Positions 34,110 to 42,573 are shown, numbered from the stretch's first letter. The stretch: DNA of 64,000 nt from Lolliginicoccus suaedae (GCF_008312885.1 NZ_VSSO01000001.1:496001-560000); one strand, 5' to 3'. Notes: generated by a model not told the origin, from the sequence alone. A program made the numbers and translations.

Positions 34110-34583
34110 ATGCAAATCACGCCACGGACACTGAAATGGGGCATGCGGGCCTGGCCGCCCTTCCTCGGCGCGGGCATCAAGGTCGAATCCATCGCCGAGG
34201 ACTGGTCGCGCGCGGTCGTATCGATGAAGGTCACCCCGCTGACGCGCAACGCCGTGGGCACCGCCTTCGGTGGATCGCTGTCGTCGATGACCGACCCGTT
34301 CTTCATGCTCCTGCTCCTGCCGCAGCTTGGCGACGACCACTACGTGTGGGACACGCGCGGCGAGATCGAGTACCGCAAGCCCGGAACGGGAAGACTGACA
34401 GCGACCATGGACATGCCTCCCGAAGTGGTGGCGGCGATCCGCGAGCGTGCTGCGGGCGGCGAGCGCGTGCTCACCTGGTTCTCCTGCGATATCCGCGACG
34501 AGTCGGGCGATGTGGTCGCGACCGTGCGGCGCGAGGTCTATACCCGCCTCAAGGCCCGCCGGAGCATTGCCGCTGCGGCCTAG
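34110..34583 (+). CDS. DUF4442 hotdog-fold thioesterase-like protein
   Basis: A 157-aa single-domain hotdog-fold protein of the DUF4442 type. It has ESIAEDWSRAVVSMKVTPLTRNAVGTAFGGSLSSMTDPFFMLLLL, where the central helix follows a GTAFGGS turn as in acyl-CoA thioesterases, then EIEYRKPGTGRLTATM and VRREVYTRLKA. AAGGAG at 34099-34104 lies 5 nt before the ATG. It probably hydrolyses acyl-CoA or a related thioester. The nearby repressor-type palindrome shared with mmpL suggests joint regulation with lipid export. Confidence 0.85.
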   Translation: MQITPRTLKWGMRAWPPFLGAGIKVESIAEDWSRAVVSMKVTPLTRNAVGTAFGGSLSSMTDPFFMLLLLPQLGDDHYVWDTRGEIEYRKPGTGRLTATMDMPPEVVAAIRERAAGGERVLTWFSCDIRDESGDVVATVRREVYTRLKARRSIAAAA

Positions 34584-34606
34584 GGCCTAGCGCGCGGGCC
34601 GGTGGA

Positions 34607-35653
34607 TCAGCGCTCGAGCCGCAGCACATGGATGCGCGGGGCAACGCCGTTCTCGCCAGTGCCCCCGCTCGTCGCGAGCACGACGGTTGCCGTGCCGTCC
34701 GCGAGCCTCGGACCGAGGCTGATGGCCTCGACGGCACCGGCCTGCGCGCCGACGGTGTCCAGGTCGAGCAGAAGCTCGGACTCTAGCGGCGCCTCTTCGC
34801 CGGTGAGCGCACGCCTGCCCGCAATGTCGGTCGCGGCCTTCGTGCTCGCCCGGTGCAGCCGCGCGGATGCTTGCCCGTCGGGGCCAGTGCCTTGCTCGAC
34901 GATCAAGTAGTCGGTTCCTGATAGCGCGAGGATGCCGGTCACTCTGGCTCTATCGCCCATCGAGAGCTCGAAGGCGTGCTCGCGCATGATGATCCCGCTG
35001 TAGCGATCGATCAGCGCGAGCCGCGCGCGCGGCCGACCCGGGAGCGAGCGGTCCTGCTGGAGCGGCGCGCCGCTGGCCACCGCGATAAGGCCACCGTCGA
35101 TGGCAGCACCGAGCGTCGACGGCGCGGAAGCGATGCCAGAGCCACCGGCATCGCTGGGCATCCACGAGCCGGGGAGGGCGTAGTCGCGGACGTGGGCTCC
35201 AGTGATATCGAAGCCGCTGAGCCGCGGAACCACGCCCGAGCGGCTCCTCGTCGTGCTCGCGACGAGAACGTCACCGCCGGCTTGCCGGACAGCTCCGGCC
35301 GTGAAGGTGGCGCCACCGATCGGGCCAGCGGCGTCGCGCAGTGGTGAATCGGCGAGGACCTCGATGCGGCTGCTGGTGAATCGCCCGTCGGCGCCAAGCG
35401 GGATGCGGATGGTAGTGAAGCGGGCAGTGCCCGAATGATTGGCATTGCCGGAGACAGCAAGGAAGACACCGGGGATCGGTGTGGCATCGAGGCCGGTGAA
35501 GCCGCCCGGAAATGCCTCGACCAGGCGGGAATCCACTTCCACGGCGGCGGTGTCGAGATGAGTCACGCGCTCGGCAGCCACCTGGGGCGCCAGGGACACG
35601 GCGGAGATCGTCACAGTGACGAGCATGGTAGCGATGCCCAGCCTGGTCCTCAT
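34607..35653 (-). CDS. secreted esterase-like/phytase beta-propeller domain protein
   Basis: A 348-aa exported protein. Residues 1-27 form a signal peptide (basic start, hydrophobic LVTVTISAVSLAP, Ala-rich end). The mature part contains FTGLDATPIPGVFLAVS, DITGAHVRDYALPGSWMPS, GSGIASAPSTLGAAIDGGLIAV, HAFELSMGDRARVTGILAL and GAVEAISLG, in the order seen in proteins annotated as esterase-like activity of phytase. It is probably a periplasmic or extracellular beta-propeller; the activity is unproven. It faces the ATPase operon across a 216-nt AT-richer gap. Confidence 0.72.
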   Translation of the reverse strand: MRTRLGIATMLVTVTISAVSLAPQVAAERVTHLDTAAVEVDSRLVEAFPGGFTGLDATPIPGVFLAVSGNANHSGTARFTTIRIPLGADGRFTSSRIEVLADSPLRDAAGPIGGATFTAGAVRQAGGDVLVASTTRSRSGVVPRLSGFDITGAHVRDYALPGSWMPSDAGGSGIASAPSTLGAAIDGGLIAVASGAPLQQDRSLPGRPRARLALIDRYSGIIMREHAFELSMGDRARVTGILALSGTDYLIVEQGTGPDGQASARLHRASTKAATDIAGRRALTGEEAPLESELLLDLDTVGAQAGAVEAISLGPRLADGTATVVLATSGGTGENGVAPRIHVLRLER

Positions 35654-35773
35654 GGGGCAGCACGGTACTCCCGCAACGTTACATTCTGGTGCACGACACG
35701 TCGCGGTGCCGCGAGCGAGGGAACAGGGAGAGAGCTACGCGTCCAAGCGCACACGATCAACTCGATGAACTGG

Positions 35774-35863
35774 TATGCAGTGCATATCTGTCACCTGACT
35801 GCTTCACAATATGACCCAGTAATCATATGACTAATCCGTCAGATGACTGTTTTGTTGTATGAT
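35774..35863 (+). promoter_or_regulatory. promoter and operator region of the paired-ATPase operon
   Basis: The gap upstream is visibly AT-richer than its surroundings. It holds a TATGC-AGT-GCATA palindrome (35774-35786), two direct repeats ATATGAC (35809-35815 and 35825-35831, 16 bp apart) and a good -10 element TATGAT at 35858-35863. The -10 ends 6 nt before an in-frame GTG at 35870, which fits a leaderless transcript. No strong -35 is seen. Confidence 0.5.
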
Positions 35864-35869
35864 CGACGG

Positions 35870-37027
35870 GTGGATCATCGCCCCATGCGCCCCATTCCCC
35901 TGACCGTGGGCAGCGTGCCCGCGCTCGAGGACATCATTGGCCGGGACCTCCAAGTCGACCGCGTGCTCGGCCTTCTCGCCGCGCGGCAGACCGTCCTGCT
36001 CACCGGCGACCGCAGGGTCGGCAAGACCTCGATCGCCCGGCTCGTCGAGGCCCATCTCGCGGCCACGGATCGACGCTTCGTCCGCACCTCCGCCGAGCGC
36101 GTCGACTATCGCGGCTTCGCCACCGAGCTCGCCAGGTCCCTCTCCCGCTCCGTGCCCGCAGGCCCCCTGCGCGAGGAACTGCGCCGCTGGGAGCTGACCA
36201 TTACCGCGGGGCCCGTCGGCGCCAAGCGTGCCAGCGAGGACCGCGGCCTAGACGACATCATCGCCCTCGCCCTTCCTGATGAGGGCGAGCCGCCGCTGGT
36301 CCTCATCATCGATGAGGTGCCCGTCCTTGCCCTCGAGATGGAGCGCGCCCAGCCCGGCTCCGGGCGCGAGCTGCTTGTCACGCTGCGCCGGATCCGCCAG
36401 CAGCATTCCACCCGGCTGGCCATGCTCCTGCTCGGCTCCATCGGGTTCCACCATGTCAGCGATGCCGCCCCGGGAAGCGTCAACGACGTGGTCCCCGAGC
36501 CCGTCGGCTCGCTCGATGAGGCCGACGCGATCCATCTCGCGCGCTGCCTCATGCTCGGCGAGGACATCCGCCCCACCGATCCGCTCGGGGTAGCCGTAGC
36601 GATCGCCCATGCCGCCGAGGCGGTCCCGTACTACATCCAGCACCTCGTGAAGGCCTGCCGGGACATGCCCGCCCGCGATGATCTCGCCCCGAGCGACATC
36701 GCGAGCCTCGTCGAATCGGCGCTGATCGATCCCCACGACCCGTGGAACATGCGGCACTACCGCGACCGCATCACCCCCTATTACGGGGCCGAGCGGGCCG
36801 AGCTGATCGAATCCATGCTCGATGTGTACGCCGACCGCGGCACCATCACCGTCGATGAGCTGCGCCGCCTGCTGCCCTACACCGAGCTGCCCGAGGTGCC
36901 GGGACGGCGCGCGCTCGTGCGGATCATCGAGGATCTCGAGCGCGATCACTACCTGCGCCGCGAGGGCCGGGCGAGCGGGTTCCGCAGCACGCTGGTGCGC
37001 GAGTACTGGAAGCGCAGCATGCGATGA
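35870..37027 (+). CDS. AAA/STAND-type ATPase with C-terminal winged helix (first of pair)
   Basis: A 385-aa P-loop ATPase resembling the archaeal-type ATPase/MNS group of STAND NTPases. GRDLQVDRVLGLLAARQ leads into Walker A TGDRRVGKTS (residues 45-54). Walker B is LVLIIDEV (143-150), and a sensor-like LLLGSIG follows at 187-192. The C-terminal 90 residues look like a winged helix (ITVDELRRLLPYTELP, LVRIIEDLERDHYLRREGR). The GTG start at 35870 fits a leaderless mRNA; ATG 35885 and ATG 35843 are alternatives. The stop overlaps the second ATPase start (ATGA). The role is unknown; DNA binding coupled to ATP hydrolysis is plausible. Confidence 0.85.
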   Translation: MDHRPMRPIPLTVGSVPALEDIIGRDLQVDRVLGLLAARQTVLLTGDRRVGKTSIARLVEAHLAATDRRFVRTSAERVDYRGFATELARSLSRSVPAGPLREELRRWELTITAGPVGAKRASEDRGLDDIIALALPDEGEPPLVLIIDEVPVLALEMERAQPGSGRELLVTLRRIRQQHSTRLAMLLLGSIGFHHVSDAAPGSVNDVVPEPVGSLDEADAIHLARCLMLGEDIRPTDPLGVAVAIAHAAEAVPYYIQHLVKACRDMPARDDLAPSDIASLVESALIDPHDPWNMRHYRDRITPYYGAERAELIESMLDVYADRGTITVDELRRLLPYTELPEVPGRRALVRIIEDLERDHYLRREGRASGFRSTLVREYWKRSMR

Positions 37028-38148
37028 GCGCATCCTTGCCGGCCCCGCTGCATCCAGTGCACAACCCGCGCACCGCCCCTCTCCCCCACCTCGAGCAGGC
37101 CACCGCCGGGCATGCCGCTCTGATCGCGCGGGTGCGCTCCCGGATCGAGACGGCCTCCCGGTCAGGGACGCGCGCCCACACCTTGCTGCGCGGGCCGTGG
37201 GGCTCGGGCAAGACCCACATCCTCGCTGTGGCTACAGGTCAGGCCCTGCGCAGCGAGAAGGTCGCGGCCCGGGTAGCACTGGCGTGGCTGAGCGACGATG
37301 CTCTTCCGATCAGCAGCTATCCAGACTTGCTGCACGAAGCCATCACCACGCTCGGCCCCGAGCATGCGGACGAGGCGCGCGCGGCCCGGCTCGCGGCGTC
37401 GGTCAGCGATCTCGAGGATCTCCTCGCCACCATCGTGGGCAGACGGCTCCTCGTGCTCGTCGCCGAGCACATCGATGTTCTCTTCGACCGGATCGGCGGT
37501 GCCGGGGCGCGCGCTCTGCGCGGCTTCGTGGAGACCCACGGCCGCACGCTCGTCCTTGCTTCCGCGAGCAGGCTCGTCCCCGCGCTCTCCTCGCGCGCCG
37601 AGCCCTGGTACGGCAACCTCGATATCGACACCATCCCGCCCCTCGGCACGGCCGAGGCGGTGAGCCTTCTGCGGCACCGCGCCACCAGCGCCGGAGACGA
37701 GCAGCTCGCCACCTGGCTCGGCACCGCCGGTGCCGCCGCCGCGATCGAGACCGTGCACCGCGCCATCGGCGGATCACCGCGGGCATGGCAGATCATCGCC
37801 GATACCGCGCGTCCCTCGACGCTGGGACAGCCGGCAGCGACGATCAGCAAGCTGCTCGACACCTGCTCCCCGCACTACCAGCACGAGCTGCTCGGCCTGG
37901 CCAACACCGAGCGGCAGCTCCTCCTCGGGCTCGCGCGCGCGCCGGGACCCATCACCGTGGGCGAGCTTGCCGACAATGCCGGGCTGACGGCCAACACCGC
38001 GGCGGTCACGCTGCGCCGCCTCGCGGACAATGCCTGGGTGCGCGGTGGCAAGCTGCCCGGCGAGGACCAGCGCCGTACCTATTACCAGTTCACCGATCCG
38101 ATGCTGGCCGCCTACCTGCTGTGGCGCGACACTGCCGGCACGACCTGA
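37024..38148 (+). CDS. ATP-binding protein with C-terminal winged helix (second of pair)
   Basis: A 374-aa P-loop NTPase. Walker A is RGPWGSGKTHIL (Gly57-Thr64). The Walker B region is LLVLVAEHIDVLF, where the catalytic acid is followed by HID rather than a plain DE, a variant found in related actinobacterial ATP-binding proteins. ITVGELADNAGLTANTAAVTLRRLADNAWVRGG near the C-terminus is a MarR-like winged helix. It is translationally coupled to the first ATPase but the two are only distantly similar, so they are not tandem duplicates. They probably form one complex. No effector domain is present in either protein or next to them. Confidence 0.83.
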   Translation: MSASLPAPLHPVHNPRTAPLPHLEQATAGHAALIARVRSRIETASRSGTRAHTLLRGPWGSGKTHILAVATGQALRSEKVAARVALAWLSDDALPISSYPDLLHEAITTLGPEHADEARAARLAASVSDLEDLLATIVGRRLLVLVAEHIDVLFDRIGGAGARALRGFVETHGRTLVLASASRLVPALSSRAEPWYGNLDIDTIPPLGTAEAVSLLRHRATSAGDEQLATWLGTAGAAAAIETVHRAIGGSPRAWQIIADTARPSTLGQPAATISKLLDTCSPHYQHELLGLANTERQLLLGLARAPGPITVGELADNAGLTANTAAVTLRRLADNAWVRGGKLPGEDQRRTYYQFTDPMLAAYLLWRDTAGTT

Positions 38149-38152
38149 CCGG

Positions 38153-38554
38153 CTAGTCGGCCATCATCTCGCGCATCCGCTCGCTGATCTGAATGATCTG
38201 GGCGTGATTGCCGTCCGGATCGATGAACGTTCCGAACCAGCTGCCGTCGCGGTCCTCGAGCGGGGCGAACCAGCTCGCGCCCGTCGCGTCGATCCGGGAC
38301 GCGGCCGCGCGGGCATCGTCGACCTCGATGTTGAGCATGAAGCGGCACGGATCGATATTGTGCTCCTCCACATCCTCCCGGCCATCGAGCATCAGGTAGA
38401 AGCCGCCGAGATCGAGCACCCAGTAGCCGCCATCGGGCGTGCGCTGCGCGGTGATGCCGAGCGCCTTCTCGTAGAACACGCGGAGCCGCTCGGGATCCCT
38501 GCTCGCGAACAAGACGCTCGAGATGGCGGGGGCGGGACGCGAATCAGTGGGCAT
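38153..38554 (-). CDS. VOC family (glyoxalase/bleomycin-resistance fold) protein
   Basis: A 133-aa protein with two beta-alpha-beta-beta-beta modules: SSVLFASRDPERLRVFYEKALG, then GGYWVLDLGGFYLMLDG, FMLNIEVDDARAAASRIDATGASW and DGSWFGTFIDPDGNHAQIIQI. A metal or substrate site is possible, but the glyoxalase I ligand set is not complete. AGGAAAGGA precedes the ATG. Convergent with the second ATPase, with 4 nt between stops. Function unknown. Confidence 0.85.
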   Translation of the reverse strand: MPTDSRPAPAISSVLFASRDPERLRVFYEKALGITAQRTPDGGYWVLDLGGFYLMLDGREDVEEHNIDPCRFMLNIEVDDARAAASRIDATGASWFAPLEDRDGSWFGTFIDPDGNHAQIIQISERMREMMAD

Positions 38555-38832
38555 GGCAAAGTCCTTTCCTCAGCGATGCACGGGCAGTGCATGAGGGTAG
38601 GACTCGCCACAGCGACGGAAGTCATCGCGCCCATCGGGCACCGAGGGCGTAGAGTACGAGGTACGCGGAGCAACCCCGGAAGGCACGACGCCCGGAAATA
38701 CCCTGGCCACTGGTCCGCGCTCTGTCTCCCGCTCGCCCGCTCCGCGTCACAACGCGAGATGCCAGCCAGCGGAGCACCCACGGGCGCCTCCTGAAGCGCG
38801 CCCCACGAACTCACTGAAAGTTGCACAGCTGC

Positions 38833-38997
38833 ATGGAATACTCCCAGCTCTTCCTCGCCCCAATCAGCAATGATCCTGATGCCAGCCCGGCACCCGAGGA
38901 TCACGACACCACCAGCGCCGATCAGGCCGCCCCCAGCACGCAGCACGCGCAGCCGCACGCCTACCGCGAGCTGTTCTCCGACCGGTCCCGCGGCTAG
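38833..38997 (+). CDS. putative small protein (54 aa)
   Basis: An open frame of 54 codons starting MEYSQLFLAPISND and ending AYRELFSDRSRG. Codon third positions are GC-rich like real genes here, and the middle is acidic and His/Ala/Pro-rich. The ribosome binding site is weak (GAAAG about 14 nt upstream). Its TAG stop overlaps that of the convergent DUF4126 gene in the palindrome CTAG. The preceding 280 nt hold no other gene. I do not recognise a family. Confidence 0.42.
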   Translation: MEYSQLFLAPISNDPDASPAPEDHDTTSADQAAPSTQHAQPHAYRELFSDRSRG

Positions 38998-39584
38998 CGC
39001 TGCGCCGCCCAGCTCGTCGGGCGGCGACGACGCAACCGCCGGGACCCGCGATAGGCCAGCCACGCCACCGCGATCAGCACCAGCGGGATGAGCACCGGCA
39101 GCACCATCGCGATCAGCGCGACCACGAACGACAGCACATCCTCGACGATCGACACGATGGGGTTCGCGGTGCCCGCCGTCGCGGTGGTGCTCGCCACCCG
39201 TGTCCCGGCCTGCGCCGTGCCCACCGCCAGAGCCGTGGGCGCGCCCACGATGATCCCGGCGATGATCGCCGCGGACGCATCGAGGCTCGTGAACACCGCT
39301 CCCGCCGCGATGGCGGCCGCCACTGGGCGCGAGACCATGCCCAGCGCGCTCAGTGCATTGTCGATCAACGGGATCTTGTCCGCGAGGAGCTCCGCCACCG
39401 TGGCGATCGCTAGCGACACGAGCGCGGCCGTGGACCCGAGCCAGGAGAACGACTCGCCCAGGCTGATCCCCAGCCACCCGAAGTGCGCGACCGCGCTGAG
39501 CATCAGCAGCGGCAGGAAAGTGCGCAGCCCCGTGGCGGCAGCAAGGCCAAGACCGAGGAACGCGGCAAGGATCCAGGTATCCAT
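38994..39584 (-). CDS. DUF4126 family membrane protein
   Basis: A 196-aa integral membrane protein. Several hydrophobic helices are visible: ILAAFLGLGLAAATGLRTFLPLLML, ALVSLAIATVAELLADKIPLIDNAL, ASAAIIAGIIVGAPTAL and FVVALIAMVLPVLIPLVLIAVAWL. The ATGLRTFLPLL and ELLADKIPLIDN motifs are typical of DUF4126. It ends in a short Arg-rich cytoplasmic tail. Function unknown. It is followed on the left by the small open frame and preceded by the NTF2-like gene, which ends 54 nt upstream. Confidence 0.85.
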   Translation of the reverse strand: MDTWILAAFLGLGLAAATGLRTFLPLLMLSAVAHFGWLGISLGESFSWLGSTAALVSLAIATVAELLADKIPLIDNALSALGMVSRPVAAAIAAGAVFTSLDASAAIIAGIIVGAPTALAVGTAQAGTRVASTTATAGTANPIVSIVEDVLSFVVALIAMVLPVLIPLVLIAVAWLAYRGSRRLRRRRPTSWAAQR

Positions 39585-39638
39585 GCGTCCGATTCTAGGC
39601 CGCGCCCTCCCGCTCGCGGCTCTCGGCGGGCCAGCCGG

Positions 39639-40028
39639 CTACGGCTTCAGCGCGTCGTGCACGGGCACGCTATCGGCCACCTGCTCGAAACTGGTGATCG
39701 TCCCGTCCTCGACGGTGAACCAATGGGTGAACCGGGCCCGGAACGAGCGGCCCGTCGCCCGGCTCCTGCCGGAGTACCAGCCGAGCGCAGCGACCCGCGG
39801 CCCCTCGGCCAGGATTGTGCCGGGCTGGACCCGGAACCCCTCCCAATCGCTCGCCAGCGGCCCCAGCACGTTCGCCGCGACCGCATCGGGGCCGATGTAG
39901 GTGCCGCCGTAGGGGAAGCCTGCTTCCTCGATCCACGAGATGTCCGGGGCCATCATCGCCATCACGCCAGGCCCATCGCCTTCAGCGAACTTGTCATAGA
40001 GGGTCTCGATGACCTCTCGTGCATCCAT
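39639..40028 (-). CDS. SnoaL/NTF2-like protein
   Basis: A 129-aa NTF2-fold protein: VIETLYDKFAEGDGPGVMAMMAPDISWIEEAGFPYGGTYIGPDAV at the start and RSFRARFTHWFTVEDGTITSFEQVADS at the end. These are the standard landmarks of SnoaL-like proteins. ATG 40028 is chosen as it aligns with the family start. It is in line with the frameshifted gene upstream (92 nt) and the DUF4126 gene downstream. Probably a small-molecule-binding or isomerase-type protein; function not known. Confidence 0.85.
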   Translation of the reverse strand: MDAREVIETLYDKFAEGDGPGVMAMMAPDISWIEEAGFPYGGTYIGPDAVAANVLGPLASDWEGFRVQPGTILAEGPRVAALGWYSGRSRATGRSFRARFTHWFTVEDGTITSFEQVADSVPVHDALKP

Positions 40029-40120
40029 TCCGGGCCCCCGATCCACTGGCTACCTCAAGTATCCTGCCGCTGGCTCGCTTGCCACAAGAGGCAACGCGGA
40101 GGGGTGCGGGCGATCGCTGC

Positions 40121-41013
40121 TTACTCGCCGCGCCCGCGGGTCCCGGCCTTGCGCGCCTCCCGTGCCCAGCCAGCCTCGATGCGTCGCAGGATGGGCGGGA
40201 ACGCGATGCGGAACATGATCGCGAACAGTCCGCCCCGAGGTGTCGCGAGGGGCTGGTATGCGAAGCGCATGCCCACGGTGCTGCCGCTCGGCGCTGGCTC
40301 GACCGACCACATCGCGGCGAGCGAGCCAAGCGGGTAGGGATAGGTGCTGGTATCCACATCGATGGCGAAGGCGCGGCCTTCCTCCCAGAGGGTGCAGGTC
40401 TCGCTCCAGGTCTTGCCGCCGGTGGAGGTGCATTGCCGGGCGCGAGGTGCCCCGTTGTGGCTGCTGGTGACGGTGACGTCGGAGAGGTTGGGCGCGAGCT
40501 GCCCGTAGAGGCGATGGTCGGTGAGATCTGCCAGGACTGCTCGGGCGGGGCCGGGATCGTGGTGCTGGTTTCCATTACCTCGAATCCAGCTAGAGGATCG
40601 TCCTGGTGGATGCGGGCGCGACCGATGGCTTGAGCGATCGCGAGGATCGCGACGATCGTGCCGACGACGAGGATCGTGGCGCGTGCTGGCGCGGGCAACG
40701 AGGCCACGGCGAGGATGAGGACGCTCGCCACGACCCACAGCACGTCTGCGGCGATGATGGCGGCGGCGGCGCGGCGCAGCGCGGGGTCGGGCAGGGCGGC
40801 GGCGACGGCGACCACGATGCCAAACACTGCCACCGATGCGCCGATGGCGGCAAGCAGTGCCGGGGGGACATCCCAGGAGCCCGCGAGCCACCAGGCGAGC
40901 GCGAGGGTAGCCGGGCCGGTGACGAGGGAGAAGGTGGCGTTGGCGCGCAGGGCCGCCCGCAGCAGCGTGGCCGAGGGACGGGTGCCCGTGGCGGTGATGA
41001 TCGATGTGTTCAT
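40121..41013 (-). pseudogene. membrane/SRPBCC fusion gene with a one-base frameshift
   Basis: The first 150 codons from ATG 41013 encode about four membrane helices (TFSLVTGPATLALAWWLAG, LLAAIGASVAVFGIVVAVAAAL, AIIAADVLWVVASVLILAVASL, ILVVGTIVAILAIAQAIG), ending METSTTIPAPPEQSWQI. From about 40528 the SRPBCC homology continues in another frame as DLTDHRLYGQLAPNLSDVTV, and runs to a TAA at 40121 (MRFAYQPLATPRGG is near the end). Adding one base after CAGATC restores QILTDHR, the normal SRPBCC opening. The original frame runs on as an arginine/proline-rich nonsense tail. It is a pseudogene, a phase-variable gene or a sequencing error. Confidence 0.75.
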
Positions 41014-41047
41014 GGTTCCACCATCGCGCGAACAGGGAGCCTGGTCG

Positions 41048-41092
41048 ATTCCCTGCGAGGGAATGGCCGGGCGGGTCCGACTACCGGATAAT
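41048..41092 (+). promoter_or_regulatory. palindromic operator and leaderless promoter of the XRE gene
   Basis: ATTCCCT-GCG-AGGGAAT (41048-41064) is a perfect 7-bp inverted repeat with a 3-nt centre, lying in the 85-nt gap between divergent genes. GATAAT at 41087-41092 is a good -10 element, 6 nt before the XRE start codon at 41099, so that gene is probably transcribed without a leader. The palindrome overlaps the expected -35 region. Confidence 0.6.
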
Positions 41093-41098
41093 CAGGGC

Positions 41099-41875
41099 AT
41101 GGCAGCAGCAGGGATCGCGGGACCAAGCGAGTTCGGGGCGCGGATCAGGCAGTGGCGGGCCCATCGTGGCTTGAGCCAGCTCGCGCTCGCGGGCCGCACC
41201 GCCACCACCTCGCGGCATGTGTCGTTCCTCGAGACGGGGCGCTCGCGCCCGAGCCAGGAGATGGTGCTGCGGATCGCTGACGCGCTCGATGTGCCACTGC
41301 GGGAGCGCAATGCGCTGCTGCGAGCGGCCGGGCTGCCGCCCCGCTACCCCGAGGTGGCGCTGCAGGGCGAGGATCTCGCTCCGTTCCGGGCCGCGCTCGA
41401 TCGCTTGCTCGCCGCGCACCTGCCCTATCCCGCGATGGTGCTCGACGCGCACTGGAACGTGCTGCTCGCCAACGAGGCGTGCGCCCGCTTATATGGGCCG
41501 GATGTGCTGGGCAGCAATGTGATCCGCCGCTATACGGGCACTCCGGGGGCGGCCGAGGCAATCGTCAACTGGGCCGAGGTCGCCTGGGCGGGGGTGGACC
41601 GGTTGCGGCAGCAGCGCGACAGGATGCCGTTCGATGCAGAGATCGCTGCCTTGCTCGGCGAGGCAGAGGCTGCCACACGGGGACTGCCGAGACCAGCTGG
41701 CGCCCCGCCGGGCCTGGTCGCGTGCCCGTGGTTCCGGGTGGGCGATCGGGTGGTGCGCACCATCGGGATGGTGTCGCGGTTCGAGGCGACCGCGGAGGTC
41801 ACCCTCGATGAGCTGCGCATCGAGCTGACCTATCCCCTCGACGCGGAGGCCGAGGCCTTCTTCCGCGCCGAGTAG
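41099..41875 (+). CDS. XRE family regulator with MmyB-like ligand-binding domain
   Basis: A 258-aa regulator. The helix-turn-helix lies in residues about 12-70: IRQWRAHRGLSQLALAGR, TSRHVSFLETGRSRPSQEMV, IADALDVPLRERNALLRAAGL. The C-terminal MmyB-like PAS-fold domain contains YPAMVLDAHWNVLLANEACARLYG and ends in EVTLDELRIELTYPLD. This domain may bind a fatty-acid-like ligand. The start coincides with the end of a -10 element, so translation is likely leaderless. It is divergent from the frameshifted membrane/SRPBCC gene and probably controlled it. Confidence 0.92.
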   Translation: MAAAGIAGPSEFGARIRQWRAHRGLSQLALAGRTATTSRHVSFLETGRSRPSQEMVLRIADALDVPLRERNALLRAAGLPPRYPEVALQGEDLAPFRAALDRLLAAHLPYPAMVLDAHWNVLLANEACARLYGPDVLGSNVIRRYTGTPGAAEAIVNWAEVAWAGVDRLRQQRDRMPFDAEIAALLGEAEAATRGLPRPAGAPPGLVACPWFRVGDRVVRTIGMVSRFEATAEVTLDELRIELTYPLDAEAEAFFRAE

Positions 41876-41888
41876 GAGGTCGCGCGGC

Positions 41889-42515
41889 CTACTCGCCCAT
41901 CTGGTCGAGCAGCTCGCGCATGGTGTCGATCTCGGCCTGCTGGCTGTCGCTGATGCCCTGGGACATGTCGCGGGCGCCGGGGTGCTCGCCGTTGCCGAGG
42001 TGGGCGCGGGACATGTGGATGGCGCCCTCGTGGTGGATGATCATCTGCTCGAGGAACATCCGGCTCGCGGCGGGGCCGTCAGCATCGCGGAGCTCGTCGA
42101 GCTGGGCGGTGGACATCATCCCGTCCATCCCGCCCATGAAGTCCTCGTCCATCATGGTGCCGTCGTCCATCATATGGCCGGCATCGTCGTGCTGGTCGGT
42201 CCACTCGCTGATCCACCCCTGGAGGGTGTCGATCTCGGGCTGCTGGGCGTCCTTGATCTGCTGGGCCAGCGCGGTGACCTCGGGCATGATGCCGTCCTTG
42301 GCGAGGATGATGTCGCTCATCTCGACCGCTTGCTCATGGTGGGGAACCATGCCCTGGGCGAACATGAGGTCGGCGGCATTGGCGGTGGCGGACTCGGCAG
42401 TGGAGCTTGCCGGGGAGGTCGCGGGGGTCGCGGTATCGGTGCTGGTGGTGCCGCACGCGGTGAGGGCGATGGCGAGGGCGGAGGTGGCAGCGATGGCTAG
42501 AGGACGGGTTCGCAT
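41889..42515 (-). CDS. DUF305 lipoprotein
   Basis: A 208-aa exported lipoprotein with a lipobox ending LTAC (Cys21) after a hydrophobic segment. Two copies of the DUF305 ferritin-like motif occur: FAQGMVPHHEQAVEMSDII and FLEQMIIHHEGAIHMSRAHLG. The centre is rich in Met, Asp and His (HDDAGHMMDDGTMMDEDF), suggesting copper or another metal. AGGAG precedes ATG 42515 by 6 nt. It is divergent from copZ across the CsoR-type operator, so it is probably a copper-induced periplasmic metal-binding protein. Confidence 0.9.
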   Translation of the reverse strand: MRTRPLAIAATSALAIALTACGTTSTDTATPATSPASSTAESATANAADLMFAQGMVPHHEQAVEMSDIILAKDGIMPEVTALAQQIKDAQQPEIDTLQGWISEWTDQHDDAGHMMDDGTMMDEDFMGGMDGMMSTAQLDELRDADGPAASRMFLEQMIIHHEGAIHMSRAHLGNGEHPGARDMSQGISDSQQAEIDTMRELLDQMGE

Positions 42516-42573
42516 GATGCTCCTGTCAGAGGGGTTTCCGGATCCGGTGGGGTTGCTGGACCCACTACCTTTA

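Noticed and set aside
37024-38148. Phage defence system of a named type
   Set aside because: No nuclease, TIR, protease or membrane effector accompanies the ATPase pair, and the layout does not match a named system I can verify, so it is listed only as an unknown ATPase pair.
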